A stretch of DNA of 64,000 bases from CALZKI01 sp045124055 (GTDB taxonomy: Bacteria > Bacillota > Clostridia > Lachnospirales > Lachnospiraceae), in contig JBGVKZ010000055.1 of assembly GCA_045124055.1 (NCBI GenBank), positions 1 to 64,000 of the forward strand. The letters run 5' to 3'. Positions 58,275 to 64,000 of the stretch are shown here, in pieces; position 1 is the first letter of the stretch; every line of letters begins with the position of its first letter. The notes under the pieces are model-generated. The model did not search any database, was not told where the DNA came from, and was given only the letters and a program-made list of their open reading frames with translations. The translations under genes and the position numbers were made by a program.

Positions 58275-59060
58275 TTAGTCTGTAATTTCCACTTCATACT
58301 TCATCATGGCTTCATAACACGCTTTGGTAATATTACCTTTATTGTATTCACACTTTGCTACTTGCTTAATTAACTTTTCCTTATATGATTTATACAACTT
58401 GAATGCATCTTTTGCATCTGTACTATACCCCAAATAATCCCCATTTCCAGTAAGTGGGTTCATACACCTAACTACAAATCCATAACCTTTCCTGTCTTTT
58501 GTAATTCCAATAGGCAAATTTCCTCTGTGCAGTTCATGTTTGATAAATAACTTATTTACATTATACGGAACCAAGCAACAGGTATCTGGACTGTAAATTT
58601 TATTTCCCTTAACAAGAATATCCTTATCTAAATGCCATCCATCATTTTTATACCATTCATCAAAATTTTCTTGCAAATGTAACCACTCGTAAAAATTTTC
58701 AAACAACAACCATTCTTCACAGCAGGTAACATTTTCATAAGTAGGATATTTTCTCTTGACTTTTTTATCGTAACTTCTAAGCAACATATTTTGCCAAGCG
58801 TCATATTCCTTGGTGTGTTCGCCGTCTTGCCATGTCGGGTATCTGTTACCAGTTATTCCAACACCACAAACACTAGGATAGTATGGATTTTTTACATTAC
58901 CCCTTTTGAAGTTACTATACTGCGTATGCACCCTTCCATTATATCCATCTTGAAATTCTACCACAATGTTAACAGCGTCAATATATTCCACTATTTTCAT
59001 TGGACAACCCTGTTTGTTTAATCTTTCTTCTCTCAATCTTTGTTCTTTTTGATTTACCAT
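58275..59060 (-). CDS. HNH-like homing endonuclease with one N-terminal repeat
   Basis: A 261-residue paralogue of 8876-9832 with a single MKIVEY...VVEFQDGY unit, then YPTYENVTCCEEWLLFENFY and DKDILVKGNKIYSPDTCCLV. The C-terminus ITKACYEAMMKYEVEITD is nearly identical in both. It sits between the tyrosine recombinase and DUF262 genes and is likely mobile. Confidence 0.8.
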   Translation of the reverse strand: MVNQKEQRLREERLNKQGCPMKIVEYIDAVNIVVEFQDGYNGRVHTQYSNFKRGNVKNPYYPSVCGVGITGNRYPTWQDGEHTKEYDAWQNMLLRSYDKKVKRKYPTYENVTCCEEWLLFENFYEWLHLQENFDEWYKNDGWHLDKDILVKGNKIYSPDTCCLVPYNVNKLFIKHELHRGNLPIGITKDRKGYGFVVRCMNPLTGNGDYLGYSTDAKDAFKLYKSYKEKLIKQVAKCEYNKGNITKACYEAMMKYEVEITD

Positions 59061-59070
59061 ACTTTACCTC

Positions 59071-59850
59071 TTAAACAAAATCTAATCCAATCTCTACACT
59101 TTCATACATTTCTTTCTTTTCTCCATCCATAATGCCGATATATTTCATTGTGGTAACGCTATCAGAATGAGCCAAACATTGTTGCAACATCACAAGTGCT
59201 TTGCTTTTGTCTTCTGCGTTATGCCATATTGTATAAGCCCAAGTTTTACGAAGAGAATGTGTGCCATAGTTCAATTTTAATTGTGCTTCGGAAGTAACAT
59301 CAACAATAATTTTCCACAATGCTCTTGTTGTGATATAGCTATCTCCCTCTCTTGACTTAAACAAGTACGCATCTAAATCTTCAACGGGATATTCTTTTAT
59401 ATAATTTTCGATAGCTTTCTTAACAGTTTGATTAAAAAATATTTTTACAAACTTCCCTGTCTTCCTTGTTTTCTTTGGTTGCAAAACATAAAAGTCTTTA
59501 AATGTCATATCATCGTTATAGAAATAAGAATAACGTAATTGTACTAAATCGCTGGCTCTCAAACCGACATTGATTCCAACTAAAAATAATGTCTTGTTTC
59601 TAATAGCAATCCAACGCTTATTGTCATCTGGTGCATTTTTAATTCTTTTATTCAATACATCTATAACTGCTTTGATTTCATACTCATTTACAAAAGGATA
59701 GACTTCACAACTTTTTCCAGCAACGCTATTACTGTGACGCTTATCAATACTACCATCTTTATTATATCTAACCTTTTTCTTTTCGCCAACAACACGAAGA
59801 TGGGGCTTTATAACATTATCAGTTGTGGTCTTGCGAATAGGTGCCACCAT
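59071..59850 (-). CDS. Tyrosine recombinase
   Basis: A 259-residue integrase. The catalytic set is complete: R in GLRASDLVQLR, H-x-x-R in HSLRKTWAY, H in LAHSDSV and Tyr in TTMKYIG. The N-terminal domain is short, and the length fits small phage recombinases. The start at 59850 has AAGGAG ahead. It could act in integration or in resolution of replicated genomes. No att site was identified. Confidence 0.9.
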   Translation of the reverse strand: MVAPIRKTTTDNVIKPHLRVVGEKKKVRYNKDGSIDKRHSNSVAGKSCEVYPFVNEYEIKAVIDVLNKRIKNAPDDNKRWIAIRNKTLFLVGINVGLRASDLVQLRYSYFYNDDMTFKDFYVLQPKKTRKTGKFVKIFFNQTVKKAIENYIKEYPVEDLDAYLFKSREGDSYITTRALWKIIVDVTSEAQLKLNYGTHSLRKTWAYTIWHNAEDKSKALVMLQQCLAHSDSVTTMKYIGIMDGEKKEMYESVEIGLDFV

Positions 59851-59889
59851 TGTTATCACTCCTTATTGTCTATCCTGATGTTTTACTAT

Positions 59890-59917
59890 ATTGTACTACA
59901 AATTTACGGTTTGTCAA
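59890..59917 (-). promoter_or_regulatory. Sigma-A promoter of recombinase
   Basis: TTGACA (59912-59917), 16-bp spacer and TACAAT (59890-59895) on the minus strand, just upstream of the recombinase ribosome site. Confidence 0.8.
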
Positions 59918-59957
59918 GTAGTTATATGAAGATTTTAACATTTATTTTCCATGACAC

Positions 59958-60350
59958 TTACAAAAGACTATACAAATATTCTATCTTTTTCTTATACTTT
60001 TCTCGTTCTTTCTCAAGTTCTTCTGGTGTTAAGTTATACTTGCCTTGTTTGACCCACTTTTGCGCTTGAACTACACCGTAATTCTCAACGTCTTCTTTAT
60101 ACAAGGTGCAATTCTCAATGATGATTTTTCCATTTTCATCCCTATGTGGTTCAGGATATGTTACAGTTGATTTGTATTTTCCATTTGCAAGATTTCTTGC
60201 AAATTCCTTTTCAGAAATGTTGTTCATTCTGTCTTGATGAATGAGTTCTTTGTTTGCCCAGTTTTTCGCAGGGATTGTTGGAGCGCAAGACTCCTTAAAC
60301 ATTTGTACGACAGTTCCGATAAGGCTCGCAATAAATAGTCCGTCCAACAT
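59958..60350 (-). CDS. Hypothetical protein with N-terminal membrane segment
   Basis: A 130-residue protein: short hydrophobic start (MLDGLFIASLIGTVVQMFK), then a charged helical region (NNISEKEFARNLANGKYKST) and a lysine-rich end (LTPEELEKEREKYKKKIEYL). It may be peripheral to the membrane. The role is unknown. Confidence 0.62.
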   Translation of the reverse strand: MLDGLFIASLIGTVVQMFKESCAPTIPAKNWANKELIHQDRMNNISEKEFARNLANGKYKSTVTYPEPHRDENGKIIIENCTLYKEDVENYGVVQAQKWVKQGKYNLTPEELEKEREKYKKKIEYLYSLL

Positions 60351-60368
60351 ATCTATCAACCCCTTATG

Positions 60369-60755
60369 TTACTGTTCTTTGGCTTCTGTTACATCAACAT
60401 ATTCCATGATAAGATTTCTACTAGCATATTTCTCCATAAACGCAATTACAACGTGCTTCACAAAATATCCTCTCATCTTGCAAGCTGACTTAAAGTTGGT
60501 GTAAATTTCTTTGTTAAAAGTTGTATTCAAAGTATCCACTGGCTTGCCATCGTTCTTAAATTTTAGAATGTCATTTTCATTTAGATTAAATCTTCCGTTG
60601 GCATATTGTTGCATAAATGTTTCAAGCACTACATTCATAGGATAGCCTTGTTCTTTGCATACATCCTTGAAATTGTCAAATACTTCTTTATTAACCTTCT
60701 GATTTAATGCCGTTGTTTCCACTCTCTGCGTATCTCTCTTAATAAATCCACCCAT
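60369..60755 (-). CDS. Tandem ribbon-helix-helix regulator
   Basis: A 128-residue protein with two repeats of the same unit: TALNQKVNKEVFDNFKDVCK and TLNTTFNKEIYTNFKSACKM, each followed by a helix ending in a basic or aromatic residue (RHH fold, Arc/MetJ-like). It would bind DNA as a dimer of linked RHH units. The nearest promoter upstream (60798-60826) carries a CTTGTC/GACAAG palindrome at its -35, suggesting autoregulation. Confidence 0.75.
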   Translation of the reverse strand: MGGFIKRDTQRVETTALNQKVNKEVFDNFKDVCKEQGYPMNVVLETFMQQYANGRFNLNENDILKFKNDGKPVDTLNTTFNKEIYTNFKSACKMRGYFVKHVVIAFMEKYASRNLIMEYVDVTEAKEQ

Positions 60756-60797
60756 CGGCTTTCACTCCAAACTTTTAATAATCTTTTCGTCAACTAT

Positions 60798-60827
60798 ATT
60801 TTAACACTATCCTTGTCGTATGACAAG
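60798..60827 (-). promoter_or_regulatory. Sigma-A promoter with palindromic operator
   Basis: TTGTCA (60821-60826), 17-bp spacer and TAAAAT (60798-60803). The -35 is embedded in the palindrome CTTGTC-GTAT-GACAAG (60812-60827), placed as an operator should be. It serves the ribbon-helix-helix gene. Confidence 0.75.
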
Positions 60828-60829
60828 TA

Positions 60830-61135
60830 TTAACAATAATAATCAAACTCTCTGTAACCACCAGATTCCTCTACATAGCGGAAACACTCTTCCAATGTAA
60901 ACTCTTCTCCGTAACCGCCAAATCCAGTTTCTTCATCGTACTCACCATAGTTGTCATCACAATCAAATGACAAAATAATCATCTTAATTAAATTATCCAT
61001 CGTTGTTTCAGGTTCATATCCATCATCTAAAATTTTCTTTTCAATGTTCTTGTAATATTCGTTGTATGTTTCTTCTGGATTGCTCACACAGCAAACAGAA
61101 ACAATCATATCTCCAACCTGTCTAGTATAACTCAT
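60830..61135 (-). CDS. Acidic hypothetical protein
   Basis: A 101-residue protein, strongly acidic (SFDCDDNYGEYDEETGFGGY GEEFTLEECF) with a helical centre. No motif. Its stop lies only 3 bases beyond the palindrome at 60812, so it belongs to the operon upstream. Confidence 0.66.
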   Translation of the reverse strand: MSYTRQVGDMIVSVCCVSNPEETYNEYYKNIEKKILDDGYEPETTMDNLIKMIILSFDCDDNYGEYDEETGFGGYGEEFTLEECFRYVEESGGYREFDYYC

Positions 61136-61150
61136 TGCAATAACCTCCTA

Positions 61151-61471
61151 TTATTCGTCCTTTAATTTTCCATCTTTATATAATTGCTGTTTATAATGTC
61201 TTGTTTTCTTAATAGCTTCGTTGTGTTCCTTCCCTTTACGTTGCCATTCTTTCCAATGTTCCTTACGATACTGTTTCGCTTTAGCAGCACTTTCTTCATT
61301 TACAATTAAGAGGATTGACTTCTTGCTTACATTAAACTTCTTAGCCAAGTCATTTAAGCTATAACATCCAGTTCCATATAAGTCTTTAATTTCTTTTCTC
61401 TGTTCGTCTGTCAATCTCTTGCGTCTGTCTTGCAAATCTTTCAGTTTTATTTTTTCACTTTTATAAGGCAT
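61151..61471 (-). CDS. Helix-turn-helix DNA-binding protein
   Basis: A 106-residue basic protein with TDEQRKEIKDLYGTGCYSLN DLAKKFNVSKKSILLIVN, a classic helix-turn-helix near residues 24-60, and a lysine/arginine-rich tail. Probably a transcriptional regulator. The start at 61471 has AGGGAG ahead. Confidence 0.75.
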   Translation of the reverse strand: MPYKSEKIKLKDLQDRRKRLTDEQRKEIKDLYGTGCYSLNDLAKKFNVSKKSILLIVNEESAAKAKQYRKEHWKEWQRKGKEHNEAIKKTRHYKQQLYKDGKLKDE

Positions 61472-61512
61472 TGTTACCAACTCCCTTATATATTTAATAG
61501 TTATTACTGCGT

Positions 61513-61518
61513 ATTATA
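61513..61518 (-). promoter_or_regulatory. Possible extended -10 promoter
   Basis: TGTTATAAT in minus sense has a good extended -10 but no clear -35 at the right spacing. It lies upstream of the helix-turn-helix gene. Confidence 0.4.
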
Positions 61519-61611
61519 ACATTTCGGCTTCTTTACACTCGCATCAAAATGATGATAATTTCTTATAAAATATTACTTTTATAATGTTATTACTTATAAA
61601 TTTTCCATTTG

Positions 61612-61631
61612 GAGCGGTACATATACCGCTC
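61612..61631. promoter_or_regulatory. Stable 8-bp hairpin after gene
   Basis: GAGCGGTA/TACCGCTC around a 4-nt loop directly follows the stop codon at 61632. No U run follows on the minus strand, so it may stabilise the 3' end rather than terminate. Confidence 0.5.
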
Positions 61632-61961
61632 TCAATCAAAGTCTGGAACTAATACCGCATCATAGTATTTATCAAAATCATATTCTGGTTCTTCAATCCG
61701 ATACAACAGAACCACTTCGCAACCATTAATTTTTCCAAACATCTTTAGATATTTAATCAATGCTTCCTTAGAATCCAACTCGCAATAAACTGTCACATCG
61801 TTACTGCCGTAATAGTTTTTGACTTTTAGCAACTCTTTACTTGCCCTTACATTATTAAAGATATGAAGAAAACTTTCCGCATACTCATTAACATTGCCTT
61901 CAATCTCTACTGTAACCGCACAACCTTCTGTTTCAATGACATTCACTTTAAGTTCTCTCAT
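61632..61961 (-). CDS. Hypothetical protein
   Basis: A 109-residue protein (MRELKVNVIETEGCAVTVEI; KYLKMFGKINGCEVVLLYRI), alternating strands and helices, acidic. The start at 61961 has AAGGAAG ahead. The role is unknown. It is the only gene of a short operon from the promoter at 62012. Confidence 0.66.
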   Translation of the reverse strand: MRELKVNVIETEGCAVTVEIEGNVNEYAESFLHIFNNVRASKELLKVKNYYGSNDVTVYCELDSKEALIKYLKMFGKINGCEVVLLYRIEEPEYDFDKYYDAVLVPDFD

Positions 61962-62011
61962 TGTAAACACTTCCTTTTGTTTAATGTTTGTTGCTTCTTA
62001 TCCCTAATTAC

Positions 62012-62040
62012 ATTCTACCATATAAAAACTATTCCGTCAA
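62012..62040 (-). promoter_or_regulatory. Sigma-A-like promoter
   Basis: TTGACG (62035-62040), 17-bp spacer and TAGAAT (62012-62017). It serves the gene at 61632-61961 and begins just after the tRNA terminator. Confidence 0.7.
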
Positions 62041-62059
62041 GTAGTTTTACTTATTAGTG

Positions 62060-62095
62060 AAAAGGCACAGAGAATTTCCTTGTTTCTCCGTGCCT
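62060..62095 (-). terminator. Intrinsic terminator of second tRNA array
   Basis: In minus sense AGGCACGGAGAA pairs with TTCTCTGTGCCT across an 8-10 nt loop, followed by TTTT. It ends the Leu-Met-Lys tRNA transcript. Confidence 0.82.
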
Positions 62096-62102
62096 AGTTT
62101 GC

Positions 62103-62178
62103 TGGTGTGCCGTACTGGACTCGAACCAGCGACCCATTGCTTAAAAGGCAATTGCTCTGCCAACTGAGCTAACGGCAC
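62103..62178 (-). tRNA. tRNA-Lys (TTT), second copy
   Basis: The acceptor GTGCCGT pairs with ACGGCAC and CCA is encoded. The anticodon arm ATTGC-CTTTTAA-GCAAT is identical to the first copy at 1554-1629, while the acceptor stem differs. Confidence 0.95.
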
Positions 62179-62181
62179 ATA

Positions 62182-62258
62182 TGGTGGTTCCAGCGTGGCT
62201 CGAACACGCAACTATCCAGTTATGAGCTGGAGGCTCTAACCAATTGAACTATGGAACC
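62182..62258 (-). tRNA. tRNA-Met or tRNA-Ile2 (CAT), second copy
   Basis: The acceptor GGTTCCA pairs with TGGAACC, CCA is encoded, and the anticodon loop CTCATAA gives CAT. The sequence is close to the copy at 1389-1465. One of the two could be an Ile2 tRNA. Confidence 0.92.
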
Positions 62259-62261
62259 ATA

Positions 62262-62346
62262 TGGTGCTACTGACGAGATTCGAACTCGTAAGGATTTCTC
62301 CCAATGGATTTTAAGTCCATCGTGTATTCCGTTCCACCACAGTAGC
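62262..62346 (-). tRNA. tRNA-Leu (TAA), second copy
   Basis: Class II tRNA with encoded CCA; the acceptor GCTACTG pairs with CAGTAGC and the loop CTTAAAA gives TAA. It is the first tRNA transcribed from the promoter at 62369. Confidence 0.94.
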
Positions 62347-62368
62347 ATATCTTCTTAACTACGAATAC

Positions 62369-62397
62369 ATTATACTATAACCTTATAAGTTTGTCAA
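62369..62397 (-). promoter_or_regulatory. Sigma-A promoter of second tRNA array
   Basis: Perfect TTGACA (62392-62397), 17-bp spacer and TATAAT (62369-62374), directly before tRNA-Leu. Confidence 0.92.
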
Positions 62398-62498
62398 GTT
62401 ATTTTTTTAATTTTCCGACAACTCACAATGAATATTTATACAGAAATAAATGAATATTTAAAAACATCGATTATTCGTTGCGAATAGGTAAACCTAAT

Positions 62499-62621
62499 TT
62501 AGTTCAGACAATCATTGACTACTTCGTGTATTGCTTCTGTAACTGTGTCTGTCGAACAAAAGAATTTTCCGTCAACATACACCTCGTAATGTCCATACTT
62601 TTCAAAAATCCGATAGTCCAT
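62499..62621 (-). CDS. Very small hypothetical protein
   Basis: A 40-residue ORF with a strong ribosome site (AGGAGAG, 6 nt before the ATG). FEKYGHYEVYVDGKFFCSTD is a pattern found in tiny phage proteins. The role is unknown. Confidence 0.68.
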   Translation of the reverse strand: MDYRIFEKYGHYEVYVDGKFFCSTDTVTEAIHEVVNDCLN

Positions 62622-62632
62622 TGTGTTCTCTC

Positions 62633-62797
62633 CTACTTTTCTACCCAATCATTATTCCAACCGCTATGTCTTGTATTATAAGATTGTTTAATCTTAACCC
62701 ATTCAAGCCAATAAAATACTCCGTTTACGTTTATCGGATACCAAGCAAACCGTTTGATGACTCTTTCTTCTCCAGTAAAAGGCTTTTTGATTTTCAT
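62633..62797 (-). CDS. Small basic protein
   Basis: A 54-residue protein (MKIKKPFTGEERVIKRFAWY PI; NTRHSGWNNDWVEK), basic with many aromatics. A tight layout with the following genes. The role is unknown. Confidence 0.66.
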   Translation of the reverse strand: MKIKKPFTGEERVIKRFAWYPINVNGVFYWLEWVKIKQSYNTRHSGWNNDWVEK

Positions 62798-62831
62798 TCG
62801 CTTTACCTCTTAAATTCCAGATTTTATGTGC

Positions 62832-63068
62832 TTACTTATTTCTTACAAGATAGCCATAGTCTTTATATATTCCGTATTCAAGAACTGTTTCATTTGCGTG
62901 TCCAACAAAATCAAGTTTTTCATACTTGCCTAGTTCAATAAGATAGATAGGAATAATGCCGAACAAAAACCATCCGATATAATCTATTGTCGTTACATTT
63001 TGAAACACCTTTCGTTCTTTATCCCACCATCTGCATTTAGTTTTCCGATAAAGCTTCTTAATAATCAT
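62832..63068 (-). CDS. Small membrane-associated protein
   Basis: A 78-residue protein with a basic start (MIIKKLYRKTKCRWWDKERK) and one hydrophobic segment (YIGWFLFGIIPIYLIELG, about residues 29-46). Probably membrane-bound. The role is unknown. Confidence 0.66.
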   Translation of the reverse strand: MIIKKLYRKTKCRWWDKERKVFQNVTTIDYIGWFLFGIIPIYLIELGKYEKLDFVGHANETVLEYGIYKDYGYLVRNK

Positions 63069-63095
63069 ATATCATTACCTCTTAAAAGCTCGTTT

Positions 63096-63263
63096 TTAAT
63101 TGTTACTTTTCATATCTTGCATCATTCCATACACCTTATCATGCAAATCTTCAAACTGCTGAATTTTATCCAAGTTAGGAATTGGATTTTCTTCTCTACG
63201 AATAATTTCTGTTTCGATTGCAAACCTAATCATTCGCAATTCATCATAAGTAAAACCATACAT
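63096..63263 (-). CDS. Small helical protein
   Basis: A 55-residue protein (MYGFTYDELRMIRFAIETEI; DKIQQFEDLHDKVYGMMQDM), helical. Both ends fit intergenic modules. The role is unknown. Confidence 0.64.
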   Translation of the reverse strand: MYGFTYDELRMIRFAIETEIIRREENPIPNLDKIQQFEDLHDKVYGMMQDMKSNN

Positions 63264-63304
63264 AAGTATTACCTCTTAAAATCTTGTTTTTATTAGTTAT
63301 TCTT

Positions 63305-63580
63305 TTATTCACACCAACTGCAATCACCCACATCTAATTCATCTTCCAAATGTTCTACAATTTCAAGATATTCTTCGTATGTAATATTGTATTTATTACA
63401 CACTTCTTTGATATGGGAAGAATCAATATTCCCTACAAAATGATTATTGATACACCCACCCCAATCATTGTTCTCCGAAACAGCTTCACCAAAATCATCT
63501 GTGTCTGCTTCAACGCCATTAATAGTAAACTCTTGTAATGCACAAGGAAGTCCGTAACAACCAATCGTTATTAATTCCAT
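63305..63580 (-). CDS. Conserved hypothetical phage protein
   Basis: A 91-residue protein. TINGVEADTDDFGEAVSENN, CINNHFVGN, VCNKYNITYEEYLEIVEHLE and the ending GDCSWCE match a small phage family with a C-terminal cysteine pair. The role is unknown. Confidence 0.78.
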   Translation of the reverse strand: MELITIGCYGLPCALQEFTINGVEADTDDFGEAVSENNDWGGCINNHFVGNIDSSHIKEVCNKYNITYEEYLEIVEHLEDELDVGDCSWCE

Positions 63581-63587
63581 AATTCTT

Positions 63588-63609
63588 ACCTCTTAAAATT
63601 GTGTTTTTA
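63588..63609 (-). repeat. Intergenic ribosome-site module (example)
   Basis: A further near-perfect copy of the TAAAA-spacer-TTTTAAGAGGT junction, nearly 50 kb from the first one. Confidence 0.75.
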
Positions 63610-63810
63610 ACACACGCCTAATGCATAAAGAATATCTTCAAAAACATTTGCTTCGATATTCTTTCCGTCAATCTCTGCAAAAACAACTTCATCGTCAAGC
63701 ATAGGAAGGGTACAATCATCGGAATACCAATCGTTGTTGATTTCTTCAACATTATTAAATTCTCTTTCGATTTCCATTCCGTCCACATTGATAGTCTTAA
63801 ACTTAATCAT
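63607..63810 (-). CDS. Small acidic hypothetical protein
   Basis: A 67-residue acidic protein (MIKFKTINVDGMEIEREFNN; EVVFAEIDGKNIEANVFEDI), probably a small beta fold. The first gene after the promoter at 63864. The role is unknown. Confidence 0.66.
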   Translation of the reverse strand: MIKFKTINVDGMEIEREFNNVEEINNDWYSDDCTLPMLDDEVVFAEIDGKNIEANVFEDILYALGVC

Positions 63811-63863
63811 AATTATTTTCCTCCATTAAATTCTTCAATAAATTCTTCTCTTATCTTGATAAT

Positions 63864-63892
63864 ATTATATCACAATAACTTCCATTTGTCAA
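63864..63892 (-). promoter_or_regulatory. Sigma-A promoter
   Basis: Perfect TTGACA (63887-63892), 17-bp spacer and TATAAT (63864-63869). It drives the small-gene operon from 63810 downward. Confidence 0.92.
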
Positions 63893-63923
63893 GTAGTTTT
63901 TTAGAAAATTCTGAAAATTTATT

Positions 63924-64000
63924 TTAGATAAATTCCACTTCGTTCATGTCAAAGTCAACATAATAATTGGCTTCGTTCTCGCAACCTTTAACGGAACATG
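63924..64000 (-). CDS. Partial gene at window edge
   Basis: An open frame entering from beyond position 64000 and ending at 63924 reads CSVKGCENEANYYVDFDMNE VEFI. The CxxxxC spacing suggests a zinc-ribbon tail. Only the last 25 codons or so are visible. Confidence 0.5.
   Translation of the reverse strand, partial: CSVKGCENEANYYVDFDMNEVEFI

Noticed and set aside
1..64000. CRISPR array or alternative genetic code
   Set aside because: No regular direct repeats with unique spacers are visible. TAG ends genes such as 15718 and 51359 right at the intergenic module, so TAG is a true stop and not a recoded codon.

Overview
The window is a low-GC, almost gene-saturated stretch in which every credible gene lies on the minus strand, so transcription runs from high to low coordinates. 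It looks like the replication, metabolism and accessory arm of a large tailed phage, or a phage-like element, of an anaerobic Firmicute. The signs are strong AGGAGG-type ribosome sites, perfect sigma-A (TTGACA-17-TATAAT) promoters, an oxygen-sensitive class III ribonucleotide reductase, homing endonucleases scattered through replication genes, Gram-positive-style lipoproteins and two tRNA arrays. No capsid, tail, terminase or lysis cassette is recognisable here, so the genome must be clearly longer than 64 kb. Host assignment to Clostridia is inference.

Layout from low to high coordinates. Positions 36-1939: a tRNA array (Glu, Gln, Leu-TAG, Arg, Pro, Leu-TAA, Met, Lys) carrying an HNH endonuclease gene, a small ORF and one unexplained structured spacer, driven by three tandem consensus promoters and closed by an intrinsic terminator. 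Positions 1968-8743: nucleotide and DNA metabolism (metallophosphoesterase with an apparent ATT start, dUTPase, NrdG/NrdD, NAD-dependent ligase). Positions 8876-15262: HNH endonuclease, RecD2-like helicase and a bacterial-type DnaE polymerase under one promoter. Positions 15386-25161: small genes, two copies of a radical SAM gene, a RecB-like nuclease, a Mom-like DNA modification protein and a TOPRIM primase. Positions 25197-31086: DnaB helicase, two AP2/HNH endonucleases, a RecA-like ATPase and an SSB-like protein. Positions 31233-36296: deoxyribosyltransferase-like enzyme, a large EDxHD-type homing endonuclease, P-loop and YopX-like proteins, a cysteine desulfurase and a 3D-domain wall protein.

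Positions 36348-63810 are an accessory arm of roughly eighty mostly small proteins. Many are acidic or carry zinc-ribbon cysteine pairs, with two lipoproteins, a SprT-like protease, a DUF262 protein, a tyrosine recombinase, a tandem ribbon-helix-helix regulator, a second tRNA array (Lys, Met, Leu-TAA) and several sigma-A promoters. The small genes are separated by a recurring module in which the stop codon opens a tiny AAAA/TTTT hairpin running straight into the next ribosome site (TTTTAAGAGGT). Operon-leading transcripts repeatedly carry the motif TAARGTTATA.

Together the genes supply a nearly self-sufficient replisome (primase, helicase, DnaE, ligase, SSB, RecA-like, RecD2-like), anaerobic dNTP supply, probable DNA base modification and tRNA supplementation. 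Two genes near 15.4-17.2 kb carry single-base frameshifts beside G runs, which may be sequencing errors.
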